Source: an uncultured Peptostreptococcaceae bacterium (lineage in GTDB: Bacteria; Bacillota; Clostridia; Peptostreptococcales; Peptostreptococcaceae). Taken from it: a stretch of DNA of 64,000 nt. Of this stretch, positions 17,013 through 25,461 are shown in pieces. Made by a program: the position numbers and the translations under genes. The stretch lies in NCBI GenBank assembly GCA_944383455.1, contig CALWPP010000004.1, positions 62,001-126,000 on the forward strand, given 5' to 3'. The notes below the pieces were generated by a model. It ran no database searches. It saw only the letters and a program-made list of their open reading frames with translations, and was not told the origin of the DNA. The first letter of the stretch is position 1, and every line of letters begins with the position of its first letter.

Positions 17013-18854
17013 TTATTTTTTAGATTTTTGAGAAAACATTTTTGGCAACCTCATAGATATTTTAATTGAGCCACTAAATTTTAATTCTCCATCCATATAC
17101 GCTATAGCCCCTTTTTTCTTACCAGTACCTATTTCATACCAAGTAGTATAAGACGTCTTTACTGATACATCTACCTTTTCAGGCTTTTTATCTAAAACTT
17201 TTGCTTCTTTATTTTTAACTTGTACATAAAATTTTCCTTCATCAGTAAAATCGTACTCAATATTACAATCAATGGCTTTTTCTTTATTTAAATTTGCACA
17301 CATTCCATTTAAAAAGTCTATTGGTCTAGTAATATTTGAATTTTCACTAAAATTATTATTAGTAGTAATATTATCAATATGTTCTTCTTTTAAAATTCTA
17401 TTAGAACAAAGTATACCAGAATCAATAGCACCTTCAAACCCTCCTCCAGGAGTTGTCCAAGCACCTGCTAAAAAAGTATTATCAAAAGAAGTTTTAAACG
17501 AAAGTCTATCAAATCCACCTTGCCCAACACTTTGCGCCCAACCATAAACCGAACCATCTGTATTGTTTGTATATCTTTTCATTGTATGTGGAGTTCCAAG
17601 TTCTAATACTTTTATATGATTTTTTATATTTGGAAAAACTTTTTGTGCTTTTTCAAGTAACTTATTTGTTACTTCTTCTTTTCTTTTTTTGTACTCTTCA
17701 GTTTTATATTCTGGCCAATTTTCAATTAAGTCTCCAACTATAATAGTTATAATCCCTAAATTTTCATTGTTTAATGTTGGGTCTAATATATCATAGCAAG
17801 TTATTCCAAATGTCATTTTATCGTAATCACCATTTTTTATAGCTTCATAAGTTTCTTGATTTTTACTTACTTCAATAAAATAATCTCCCTTAGTAATTCC
17901 AATTTCACTAGATTTAACATCAAGACCAACATATAATTGAGTTAAACTTATGCTTTTATCAAGTGAATTTAATTTTTCACTATAAGCTTTTATAACATCA
18001 TTATTTTCTATCATTGAATAAATATGATTTGGATCACAAGCTATTATAAATTTATCAGCAGTAAATGTATTTCCCTTTTTTGTTGTTACAGATTTTATTT
18101 TATTGTCTTTATAATCAATTTTAACAACTTCAGAACTAGTGAACACTTCAGAACCATTTTTTCTTATTTTACTAGTAAATATTTCTGAAAGTTTTCCTCC
18201 TCCACCTTTTATATAATAAGTACCTCCTATATGATAAGAAATCCATGGAGCAACATAAAAGTATGCATTTAATTCTTTTTGTGGAAGCCCAAAGTAAAGC
18301 CATAAAAATGAAAATTCTTCTATAAAATCATCATTATCTACATAACTTCTTAAAAACTCATCAAGTGTCAATGAACAAAGATAACTTTGATATTTTGGCA
18401 TCTGACCTTCATTATTAGCAACTTCATTCATATCATTTTTAAAATCCATTAAGAAACTAAATAACTTTTCAATTCCATCTTCATACTTTTTAAATCTTTT
18501 TATTAAATAACTTTTATAGTCATCAAAATTTGAAGGAATATCAAGTTCCTCACCTTTTAAATTTAATATTGTTGCAGTTTCTGGTTTCTCTAAAAATTCT
18601 ATATCATCAAATATACCTAACTCTTTAAGACGAGCATTAAAAGGGTTATTCTCTCTTATACCACCTATACCATGAAGTGCAGTATCAAAAGTGTAAAAGT
18701 TTCCTTCTTTATCTTTTCTTCTAAAATTTGTAGCATATCCACCTATAATATGATGTTTTTCCAGTATTGCTACTTTTTTTCCTTCATTACTTAATTTAAG
18801 CCCAGCAGTTAATCCACCAAGACCTCCACCTATAATTACTATATCATAGTTCAT
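17013..18854 (-). CDS. Phytoene-desaturase-like FAD oxidoreductase fused to a C-terminal SCP-2 lipid-binding domain
   Basis: 613 residues. The N-terminus is a dinucleotide-binding site (VIIGGGLGGLTAGLKL, then Glu at the end of beta2 and the GGYATNFRR loop), followed by a CrtI/retinol-saturase-like body up to about residue 490 with the C-terminal FAD motif TPGGGFEGAIDSG. The last 110 residues look like an SCP-2 sterol-transfer domain (PF02036): a FLNGMCANLN helix, then YVQVKN, VDVSVKTSYTTWYEI, GKKKGAIAYMDGELKFSG and a closing amphipathic LPKMF. The fusion suggests that the flavoenzyme holds a hydrophobic substrate such as an isoprenoid or fatty lipid; direction (saturase or desaturase) is unknown. 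It lies 66 bases after an aldehyde dehydrogenase gene without a terminator, so the two probably share a transcript. ATG follows CAGGAGGA. Confidence 0.8.
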   Translation of the reverse strand: MNYDIVIIGGGLGGLTAGLKLSNEGKKVAILEKHHIIGGYATNFRRKDKEGNFYTFDTALHGIGGIRENNPFNARLKELGIFDDIEFLEKPETATILNLKGEELDIPSNFDDYKSYLIKRFKKYEDGIEKLFSFLMDFKNDMNEVANNEGQMPKYQSYLCSLTLDEFLRSYVDNDDFIEEFSFLWLYFGLPQKELNAYFYVAPWISYHIGGTYYIKGGGGKLSEIFTSKIRKNGSEVFTSSEVVKIDYKDNKIKSVTTKKGNTFTADKFIIACDPNHIYSMIENNDVIKAYSEKLNSLDKSISLTQLYVGLDVKSSEIGITKGDYFIEVSKNQETYEAIKNGDYDKMTFGITCYDILDPTLNNENLGIITIIVGDLIENWPEYKTEEYKKRKEEVTNKLLEKAQKVFPNIKNHIKVLELGTPHTMKRYTNNTDGSVYGWAQSVGQGGFDRLSFKTSFDNTFLAGAWTTPGGGFEGAIDSGILCSNRILKEEHIDNITTNNNFSENSNITRPIDFLNGMCANLNKEKAIDCNIEYDFTDEGKFYVQVKNKEAKVLDKKPEKVDVSVKTSYTTWYEIGTGKKKGAIAYMDGELKFSGSIKISMRLPKMFSQKSKK

Positions 18855-18920
18855 TATTTATTCCTCCTGTTGTACATTTTATATTCTATTTAAATATTAA
18901 AACAAATATTTTTATCTAAA

Positions 18921-20288
18921 CTATTTTATTAATCTTTTTACTTTATTTAATTTATCTTTATATGGTGGAAAAACTAATTTCACATCAAATCTAAAATTTT
19001 TCTTAACTATTGATTTTTCATATGTGAATGTTTTAAAACTATTTATACCATGATACCTTCCTATTCCAGATGTTCCAACACCACCAAAAGGTAAATTATT
19101 TGATGCTACATGAGTTATGGTATCATTTACACATCCTCCACCAAAGCTAAAGTTATTTATAATATAATTAATAAATTCTTCATCTCTTGAAAAAACATAA
19201 AGAGCTAATGGCTTTTCATACTTTTTAAGATATAGTTTTATATCATCAATATTTTTATATTTAATAACTGGTAAGATAGGTCCAAATATCTCATCTTTCA
19301 TAGATTCATCTTCAAAAGTTATATCTTTTAATATGGTTGGAGATATATATTTTTTATCAATATCATATTCGCCACCAAAATAAACTTTATTGTAATCTTT
19401 TTTAATTATTTCAACAATCCTTTTAGTATGTCTATCATTTACTATTCTTCCAAAATCTTTGTTTTCTTTTATATTATTTCCATAAAAATCTATTATAGTT
19501 TTTTTAAGTAATTCTAAAAATTTATCATATATTTTTTCATTTACAAGTAGATAATCTGGCGCTACACAGGTTTGTCCTGTATTATAAAACTTCCCCCAAC
19601 AAATTCTTCTTGCACTAATTTCTAGGTCACATGTTTCATCTACTATAACAGGGCTTTTACCACCAAGTTCTAGAGTTATAGGAGTTAAATTTTTACTCGC
19701 TTTTTCCATTACTATTTTACCAACATTTACACTTCCAGTAAAAAATATATAATCAAATGGCATATCTAAAAGTTCACTGTTAACTTTATAGTCCCCTGTT
19801 ACTACTTTTATATATTTTTCATCAAAAGTTTCTGTAATTATTTTTTGAATTATTTTTTCTGTTTGTGGAGTGTATTCAGAGGGCTTTAAAATACAGCAAT
19901 TCCCACCAGCTATTGCACCAACTAACGGCTCAATACTTAGTTGAAATGGATAGTTATAAGGGCCAACTATTAATACTACACCATGTGCACATTTATAAAT
20001 ATATGACTTTCCAGTTATTTGGGCAGATTCATTTCTTACTCTTTTAGGTTTCATCCATTTTTTTATATTTTTTAAAGCATAATCTATACTACTATAAATA
20101 AATCCAACTTCAGAAACATAACTTTCAAGCTCAGGTTTTCCTAAATCAAAATAAAGTGCATCATAAATTTCTCTTTCATATTTTTTTATAGTTTGTTTTA
20201 GATTTTTAAGTGATTCTATCCTTTTTTCCAAACTTATATTACCACTTTCTTCCAAGTATTTTTTCTGGCTTTCAAATATATATTTCAT
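18921..20288 (-). CDS. Aldehyde dehydrogenase, class 3/fatty-aldehyde type
   Basis: 455 residues, the short class-3-like form (YwdH, AlkH, coniferyl aldehyde dehydrogenases). Catalytic and cofactor motifs are present: NAD-binding FTGSVNVGK, ELGGKSPVI with the general-base Glu near residue 215, NTGQTCVAP with the nucleophile Cys near 250, and EIFGPILPV near 340. The enzyme oxidises medium or long aldehydes to acids with NAD(P)+. The C-terminal 20 residues are basic and hydrophobic and might touch the membrane. It is the first gene of a probable pair with the flavoprotein-SCP2 gene, which hints at lipid aldehyde handling. ATG follows GGAGGATATT. Confidence 0.9.
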   Translation of the reverse strand: MKYIFESQKKYLEESGNISLEKRIESLKNLKQTIKKYEREIYDALYFDLGKPELESYVSEVGFIYSSIDYALKNIKKWMKPKRVRNESAQITGKSYIYKCAHGVVLIVGPYNYPFQLSIEPLVGAIAGGNCCILKPSEYTPQTEKIIQKIITETFDEKYIKVVTGDYKVNSELLDMPFDYIFFTGSVNVGKIVMEKASKNLTPITLELGGKSPVIVDETCDLEISARRICWGKFYNTGQTCVAPDYLLVNEKIYDKFLELLKKTIIDFYGNNIKENKDFGRIVNDRHTKRIVEIIKKDYNKVYFGGEYDIDKKYISPTILKDITFEDESMKDEIFGPILPVIKYKNIDDIKLYLKKYEKPLALYVFSRDEEFINYIINNFSFGGGCVNDTITHVASNNLPFGGVGTSGIGRYHGINSFKTFTYEKSIVKKNFRFDVKLVFPPYKDKLNKVKRLIK

Positions 20289-20422
20289 TAATATCCTCCA
20301 AATAAAAACTTCTAATTTATTAAGTAATTATTATCATTAATAAGTTAAATACTTATAATTAATATCATCAATAATCTTATTTCTAATTATAAATATCTTA
20401 TAATTTATAAGCAATATACATC

Positions 20423-20457
20423 AATGTAAAATACATTTTTTATGTGGTAAAATACAT
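20423..20457. promoter_or_regulatory. Palindrome and repeated half-operator upstream of the aldehyde dehydrogenase operon
   Basis: AATGTAAAATACATT (20423-20437) is a perfect 6-3-6 palindrome. An 11-base direct repeat GTAAAATACAT occurs at 20426-20436 and 20447-20457, exactly 21 bases or two helical turns apart. The site lies 135 to 169 bases before the ALDH start. Such a layout fits a dimeric repressor such as a TetR- or FadR-like protein, which is inference. Confidence 0.45.
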
Positions 20458-20463
20458 AAATAT

Positions 20464-21690
20464 TTATCTACCTTTTATACCCTCAGCTTTTACATCTCTT
20501 TTTAGTCTAAAAGAAACAATATCATTACTTAATGTTAAACTTTGAAATCCTGGTATTGGAAGCGTCCCTTCTATGTTTAAATCATATCTCCTTCTTAATC
20601 TATCATTTGAAAAAACTAATTGTTTCATAGATAATTTTTGTATTTCATCTGCAAATTGTTTTTCATTCATATATAGCTTTATATAAAATCCAAAATCATT
20701 ATTAAATTTATCTATTAAAGCATCTATATATTCATAGGATTTATCATCAATATTTAAAACTTTTCCTGTTACAGTTTTATTAGTAGTTATTGGATAATTT
20801 TTAAATTTATTGATTTGTCTAAACTTAAAACCTATGTCCTCACTAAATCTTTCATCAAAAAAACCTTCATAAAGGTAAGTATATCTATAGTTTGAGTTTT
20901 TAAGTAAAACCTTATTTATATTTTTTTCACCACTAAAAATATCTTTACCAAAGTTCTCAAACTCTTTTATAGTTGAATATTCTTTAGTTGTTAGCTCTAG
21001 TGGTTCTACTACTATTTCTTTTTGCATATCTAATCTAATATTTAATGTAGTATTATCTAATGATACTTTTATAATAACTCCATCACCATTAATTACTGCA
21101 TTGTAAGAACCATTCAAAACTCTCTTTATACACTCATTTAACTCTCTATTAAACTCTTCTTTTTCAATATTGTTAAATTCTTTATATATTTCATACATAA
21201 AAGCTATATAACTATCTTCAGTATTTATTTTTAAATCTTTATGAAATTCCTTATCAATTATTAAATCAAATCTTCCAAGACCACCATTATAATTAACATC
21301 TATATTAGACATAAAAAATTCTATATAATTTTTATCAAATTTATCATAAGCATAATTTTTAGAAACTATAAAAGAATTATCATTAGAAGAGTCATAATTT
21401 ATTTTATTAATATCTAGAAATTCTTTTATTTGTTTTGAAATTTCTTGAGTTAAAGCATAAACTTCCTCATAGTTTTTTAGATTTATTTTTTTGGATTTAA
21501 AAAAATCTTCTTTGAACTTTCTAATTCTTTCTTCTTCCTCTTCTTTTTTTAACTTTTCAAAAGCTTCTTCATCAGTTTGCACTACTTGTTCTACTTCATT
21601 ATTAGTATTATCTACATTATCCTCTTTTTTTGTACATCCAGTTAAATTTATACAAGCTAAAGATAAAAATAAACAGTAAATCTTTTTCAT
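20464..21690 (-). CDS. Lipoprotein of unknown function
   Basis: 408 residues. The N-terminal signal peptide ends in a lipobox LTGC, with Cys near residue 19, so the protein should be tethered to the outer face of the membrane. An Asn/Glu-rich linker and a long Glu/Lys coiled-coil (residues 40-75) follow. The rest is a mixed alpha/beta region that I cannot assign; it has a strong TLPIPGFQSLTLSNDIVSFRL segment near the C-terminus. It follows the alpha/beta-hydrolase lipoprotein gene on the same strand, 44 bases after a terminator, and has its own ribosome site AAAGGAGAG. No function is proposed. Confidence 0.75.
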   Translation of the reverse strand: MKKIYCLFLSLACINLTGCTKKEDNVDNTNNEVEQVVQTDEEAFEKLKKEEEEERIRKFKEDFFKSKKINLKNYEEVYALTQEISKQIKEFLDINKINYDSSNDNSFIVSKNYAYDKFDKNYIEFFMSNIDVNYNGGLGRFDLIIDKEFHKDLKINTEDSYIAFMYEIYKEFNNIEKEEFNRELNECIKRVLNGSYNAVINGDGVIIKVSLDNTTLNIRLDMQKEIVVEPLELTTKEYSTIKEFENFGKDIFSGEKNINKVLLKNSNYRYTYLYEGFFDERFSEDIGFKFRQINKFKNYPITTNKTVTGKVLNIDDKSYEYIDALIDKFNNDFGFYIKLYMNEKQFADEIQKLSMKQLVFSNDRLRRRYDLNIEGTLPIPGFQSLTLSNDIVSFRLKRDVKAEGIKGR

Positions 21691-21710
21691 TCAAAATCTC
21701 TCCTTTTTAT

Positions 21711-21741
21711 AAAATAAACTTCGCAAAAGCGAAGTTATTTT
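21711..21741 (-). terminator. Terminator of the hydrolase-lipoprotein gene
   Basis: Minus-strand AACTTCGC-TTTT-GCGAAGTT followed by TATTTT, overlapping the stop codon of the gene ending at 21735. Confidence 0.85.
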
Positions 21742-23315
21742 AACTGTATATTCTCTATCATTATAGCACCCGAATCTTTTTCGTTAAACAATAATGATAC
21801 TTTATTTATATTTTTAAGGTCTACCCCAAAAAAGTTAGATAAAGGTATTCTAATTTCTGAAATAAAAGTCTGTCTTGACCAATATTCTATTTTAATATCA
21901 TCTAAATCAGTATATTCAAACTCACTATCATATTTTTCAAGAGCAGTTATATTATCTCCTAAATCAATTATAGATTTATTTTTATTTTTATCTTCTAAAA
22001 CAACTGAAAAGCTTTGATAATCTATATTTTCATTAAGTTTATCCGATGGGTCTTGTAATATATCTATAGATAAACTATTAAAATTACTAAAATCTTTAAA
22101 TTTAGGAATAAAACTTAAAGATTGATTTTTTTCAGTCCATTTTATACTAAGAAGTTTTCTAATATGATTTCCTCCAAGAGGAGTATTAATACCTGGCTCT
22201 AAATCATCTTTATAAAATAGGGCATCTTGAGTTAAATTAATTTTAACGCCATCACTAGTAAAATTATCTTTATTTTTTAAATCAACTAAAGATGTTGTTT
22301 TATTATTTGTTAAAAGAGTTTTAACACCATATCCATACATTTTATTAATGCTTGATACCTTAGTATTATAAAAAGAGTTATCTAGTTTATCTTTTAATGA
22401 ATAATTGAAAAAATCAACTGCATAATCTCCTAAAAACTCTTGTTGTTCTTCTTTTGATAACTGTTTTGTATCTTCTTTTATATTATAACTAAAACTAGCA
22501 TCATTTCTTGTTAAGTTATCATTAAAATAATTATGGTTAGCATCTTCTAAAAGTGTAATAGATACAGTATTTTGTCTTTTTTTGCTTTTTAATTTATCAT
22601 ATATAGAATACCCATCAAGACCTATAACATCTCCATCAAGTTCTGGAACTATTATTGAAGTTTTTATATCTGTAGTTAAAAGCTTTGTATCTACATTTGA
22701 ATTAGTTGGTGCAACAGCTAATATTGCTGATATTTTTTTGTCTGTATTTTTTAGACTATCAGCCAAATTAAAAACCATTTCTCCACCTCTAGAATGACCT
22801 ATAATACCTATTTTATTAAAATCAATCCTATCTTTTAAGTTATCATCAGATTTATTATTCTTATATATAACTTCTAAGTATTTATTTATCATAGCTATCA
22901 TTTTTTCTTGTTCATCACCATCTCCATACTTCCAAATATAAGCCTTTGATAAGTCAAGAGATACTGCTACAAAACCATTGTTTGCTAATTTTTCAGTCAA
23001 ATATTTAAATCCTGTATCAAATCTTTTATCTTCAGATATATTTTCGTGGTTTCCATGAGCTATTAATATTAATGGATATTTTCCCTCCTCTTTAGGAAAA
23101 GACATAACACCTCTTAGTCTATAAGAAAGTTCTTTACCACTACTGGCTTTATATTTATATGTTCCTAAATCAAAATTTTTTGTACTTGAAGTATTTATAT
23201 CATCCTTTTTTTCTATCTCACTTTGATTAAATGTAGTTTCTGTTGTAGTTGGCTTTTGACAACCATTTAAAAATAAAATCATAAAGAATACAAATAATAA
23301 AATTTTATTTTTCAT
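21735..23315 (-). CDS. Alpha/beta-hydrolase lipoprotein with C-terminal beta-sandwich
   Basis: 526 residues. A signal peptide with lipobox LNGC (Cys near residue 19) anchors it outside the cell. Residues 50-320 form a chlorophyllase/dienelactone-hydrolase-like fold: LILIAHGNHENIS holds the oxyanion loop, GIIGHSRGGEM near residue 172 the nucleophile Ser, a VPELDGDV segment near 215 the likely acid, and DANHNYF near 265 the His. The last 150 residues are strand-rich (SLSIDILQDP, QSFSVVLEDK, ISEIRIPLSNF) and look like a jelly-roll or carbohydrate-binding type module. An esterase on polymeric or cell-wall substrates is likely but the substrate is unknown. Confidence 0.75.
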   Translation of the reverse strand: MKNKILLFVFFMILFLNGCQKPTTTETTFNQSEIEKKDDINTSSTKNFDLGTYKYKASSGKELSYRLRGVMSFPKEEGKYPLILIAHGNHENISEDKRFDTGFKYLTEKLANNGFVAVSLDLSKAYIWKYGDGDEQEKMIAMINKYLEVIYKNNKSDDNLKDRIDFNKIGIIGHSRGGEMVFNLADSLKNTDKKISAILAVAPTNSNVDTKLLTTDIKTSIIVPELDGDVIGLDGYSIYDKLKSKKRQNTVSITLLEDANHNYFNDNLTRNDASFSYNIKEDTKQLSKEEQQEFLGDYAVDFFNYSLKDKLDNSFYNTKVSSINKMYGYGVKTLLTNNKTTSLVDLKNKDNFTSDGVKINLTQDALFYKDDLEPGINTPLGGNHIRKLLSIKWTEKNQSLSFIPKFKDFSNFNSLSIDILQDPSDKLNENIDYQSFSVVLEDKNKNKSIIDLGDNITALEKYDSEFEYTDLDDIKIEYWSRQTFISEIRIPLSNFFGVDLKNINKVSLLFNEKDSGAIMIENIQLK

Positions 23316-23420
23316 AAATAAATCCTTTCACAAAAAAACTATTAATAAATGTATAAATTCCTAAGTAACACATATTATATTAACCAAATTTATAATAAAA
23401 CTTTCAAATTCCATTGCAAA

Positions 23421-23447
23421 CAACAAAAATCAGCAAAAGCTGATTAT
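23421..23447 (-). terminator. Terminator of flagellin gene
   Basis: Minus-strand AATCAGC-TTTT-GCTGATT followed by TTTGTTG, overlapping the flagellin stop. Confidence 0.85.
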
Positions 23448-24250
23448 TGTAATAAAAATTTTGCATTTTGTGAAAGATGCTCTTTGTACATAGATAAAAC
23501 CATAGCGCTTGATTCTTCCATTAATTTTTTTCTACTTAGTTCTATCATTTCCTTTGCTATATCAACATCTCTTATTCTTGAGTTTGCAGATATTATATTT
23601 TCTTGATAATTTCCTAGATTTCCTAATTTATATTCAAATCTATTAGTGTAAGCTCCCATCTTAGCTCTTTCTGTACTTATAATATCCATAGTTGATTTTA
23701 AAGATTCTATAGATTTTTGAGCTCCTGCTTGAGTAGATAAATCAAAATTAGAAAGCCCTAAACTATCAAGAGTTAGATATGGCATATTTATAGTCTGTGA
23801 GTTTTGTGCATCTGGACCAAATTGTATGTTTATATTATTGTTTTGCTGGCTAAAAAGAGGTTTTGTATTAAAATTAGTCTCTTCTATTATTTTAGAAATT
23901 TCATTTATAATCTCATCAGCTTCTTTTTGTATTATAGCTCTGTCTGAATCACTTAATATACCATTTGCACTTTGAATAGCAAGTTCATTTAGTCTATTAG
24001 TCATATCATTAATTTTTCCTAATGCACCTTCACCAACTTGTATCATAGAAATACCATCTTGAACATTTTTCATTCCTTGTTCTAGACCATTAATTTGAGA
24101 AATCATTTTTTCTGATATTGCAAGACCTGCTGGGTCATCACTTGCAGAATTTATTCTATTTCCTGTTGAAAGTTTCTCAAATGAACTTTCCATACTAATA
24201 TTTGATTCTCTATAATTATTTATAAGTCTATTTCCAAGACCCAAATCCAT
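23444..24250 (-). CDS. hag: Flagellin
   Basis: 268 residues with both conserved ends of flagellin. The N-terminal D0/D1 part has SSFEKLSTGNRINSASDDPAGLAISEKM and the GLEQGMKNVQDGISM helix; the C-terminal D1/D0 part has the NRIRDVDIA-like SRIRDVDIAKEM segment and ends in a short FLLQ. The central variable region is only about 70 residues, so the filament surface is small. The protein is exported by the flagellar type III system and polymerises into the filament. The gene starts only 20 bases after hydF with a GAGGTGATATT ribosome site, not in a flagellar cluster, and probably reads from the hyd transcript or an internal promoter. Confidence 0.93.
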   Translation of the reverse strand: MDLGLGNRLINNYRESNISMESSFEKLSTGNRINSASDDPAGLAISEKMISQINGLEQGMKNVQDGISMIQVGEGALGKINDMTNRLNELAIQSANGILSDSDRAIIQKEADEIINEISKIIEETNFNTKPLFSQQNNNINIQFGPDAQNSQTINMPYLTLDSLGLSNFDLSTQAGAQKSIESLKSTMDIISTERAKMGAYTNRFEYKLGNLGNYQENIISANSRIRDVDIAKEMIELSRKKLMEESSAMVLSMYKEHLSQNAKFLLQ

Positions 24251-24270
24251 AATATCACCTCATATTAAAG

Positions 24271-25461
24271 CTATTTGTTAAAAATTTCTATACTTCTTTT
24301 TAATATTCCGGTAAAATATGCTATCACTAAACCATAATTTGTTATTGGTATATTTTTTTCCTTGCATTTTTCGATTTTATTCAATACACTTTTTCTAGTT
24401 ACCATACAAGCTCCACAATGAACTATTAAATCATATTTGTCTAAATCATCAGTAAAGTCATATCCCACTTTATATTCAAAATTTAATTTTCCACCAGCTA
24501 TAATTTCAAGCATTCTTGGAATTTTAACTCTTCCTATATCTTCGTGAGAAATATTATGACTACAACTCTCACAAATTAATATGTTATCGTTTGGCTTTAA
24601 ATTATCAAGACTTTCACAACCTTTTATAAACTCATCAAGTTCTCCTTTTTGTCTTGCAAAAAGTATTGAAAAACTAGTTAATTTCAGTTCTTTTGGAATT
24701 ATTTCATCAACCTCTTTAAACGCTTGAGAGTCAGTTATTACAAGGTCTATATTTTTAATATCATTTAAAGCCTCCTTAAGCTCTGTATCTCTTACTACAT
24801 AAGTTTTTATACCATTATCTAGTGAATCTCTTATTATTTGAACTTGAGGAAGTATGATTCTTCCCTTAGGAGCCTCAGAATCTATTGGTACAACAAGCAA
24901 AACAGTTGAACCATAAGGAAGTAAATCTCCAAGTAATGACTTTTCTTCTTCCTCTTGACTTAAGTTATTTATTAGAGTTTCTTTTAGTTTGTCTATATTT
25001 TTATTTTCTTTAGTTGATATAAAAATACTATTCTCTAATTTTTCTTCTAAATCTTTAATCTGATTTTCATTTAGTTTATCTAATTTATTTACTACTACTA
25101 TATGGTTTATATTATATTTTTTAGCTTCTTTTTTCCAAGTTTTATATGTAGATATATCAGGATTTTCTCCATCGATTAAATAAATTGAATAGTCAAGCCT
25201 TTTTAAATAATCAAGACTTTTTTTTACACGTACTTCACCAAGTTCAGTCTTATCTTCAAGCCCTGCAGTATCAACAAATACTACAGGACCAAATGGAATA
25301 AGCTCAAAAGCTTTTAAAACAGGATCTGTGGTAGTTCCCTCAACACTTGATACTAATGATATTTCTTGTCCTAAAATTATATTCATTAGTGAAGACTTAC
25401 CACTATTTGTGTTTCCATATATACCTATATGTTTTCTATTAGCATTTGGAGTTTTATACAT
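24271..25461 (-). CDS. hydF: [FeFe]-hydrogenase maturation GTPase HydF
   Basis: 396 residues. The N-terminal GTPase domain has GNTNSGKSS (P-loop), DTAGLED (G3) and NKLDK (G4). The C-terminal part holds CESCSHN and the VHCGACMVTRKSVLN motif that binds the [4Fe-4S] cluster (HCxxC with an upstream His). HydF acts as a scaffold that carries the 2Fe precursor to the hydrogenase. The start ATG overlaps the hydG stop by eight bases, so translation is coupled. The hydrogenase subunit itself is not in this window. Confidence 0.95.
   Translation of the reverse strand: MYKTPNANRKHIGIYGNTNSGKSSLMNIILGQEISLVSSVEGTTTDPVLKAFELIPFGPVVFVDTAGLEDKTELGEVRVKKSLDYLKRLDYSIYLIDGENPDISTYKTWKKEAKKYNINHIVVVNKLDKLNENQIKDLEEKLENSIFISTKENKNIDKLKETLINNLSQEEEEKSLLGDLLPYGSTVLLVVPIDSEAPKGRIILPQVQIIRDSLDNGIKTYVVRDTELKEALNDIKNIDLVITDSQAFKEVDEIIPKELKLTSFSILFARQKGELDEFIKGCESLDNLKPNDNILICESCSHNISHEDIGRVKIPRMLEIIAGGKLNFEYKVGYDFTDDLDKYDLIVHCGACMVTRKSVLNKIEKCKEKNIPITNYGLVIAYFTGILKRSIEIFNK

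Noticed and set aside
24290-24340. Possible SigD promoter for the flagellin gene (ACCGGAATATT in the end of hydF).
   Set aside because: The -10 box has an extra base against CCGATAT, the -35 TAAA is not at the right distance and the bases are coding for the HydF C-terminus.
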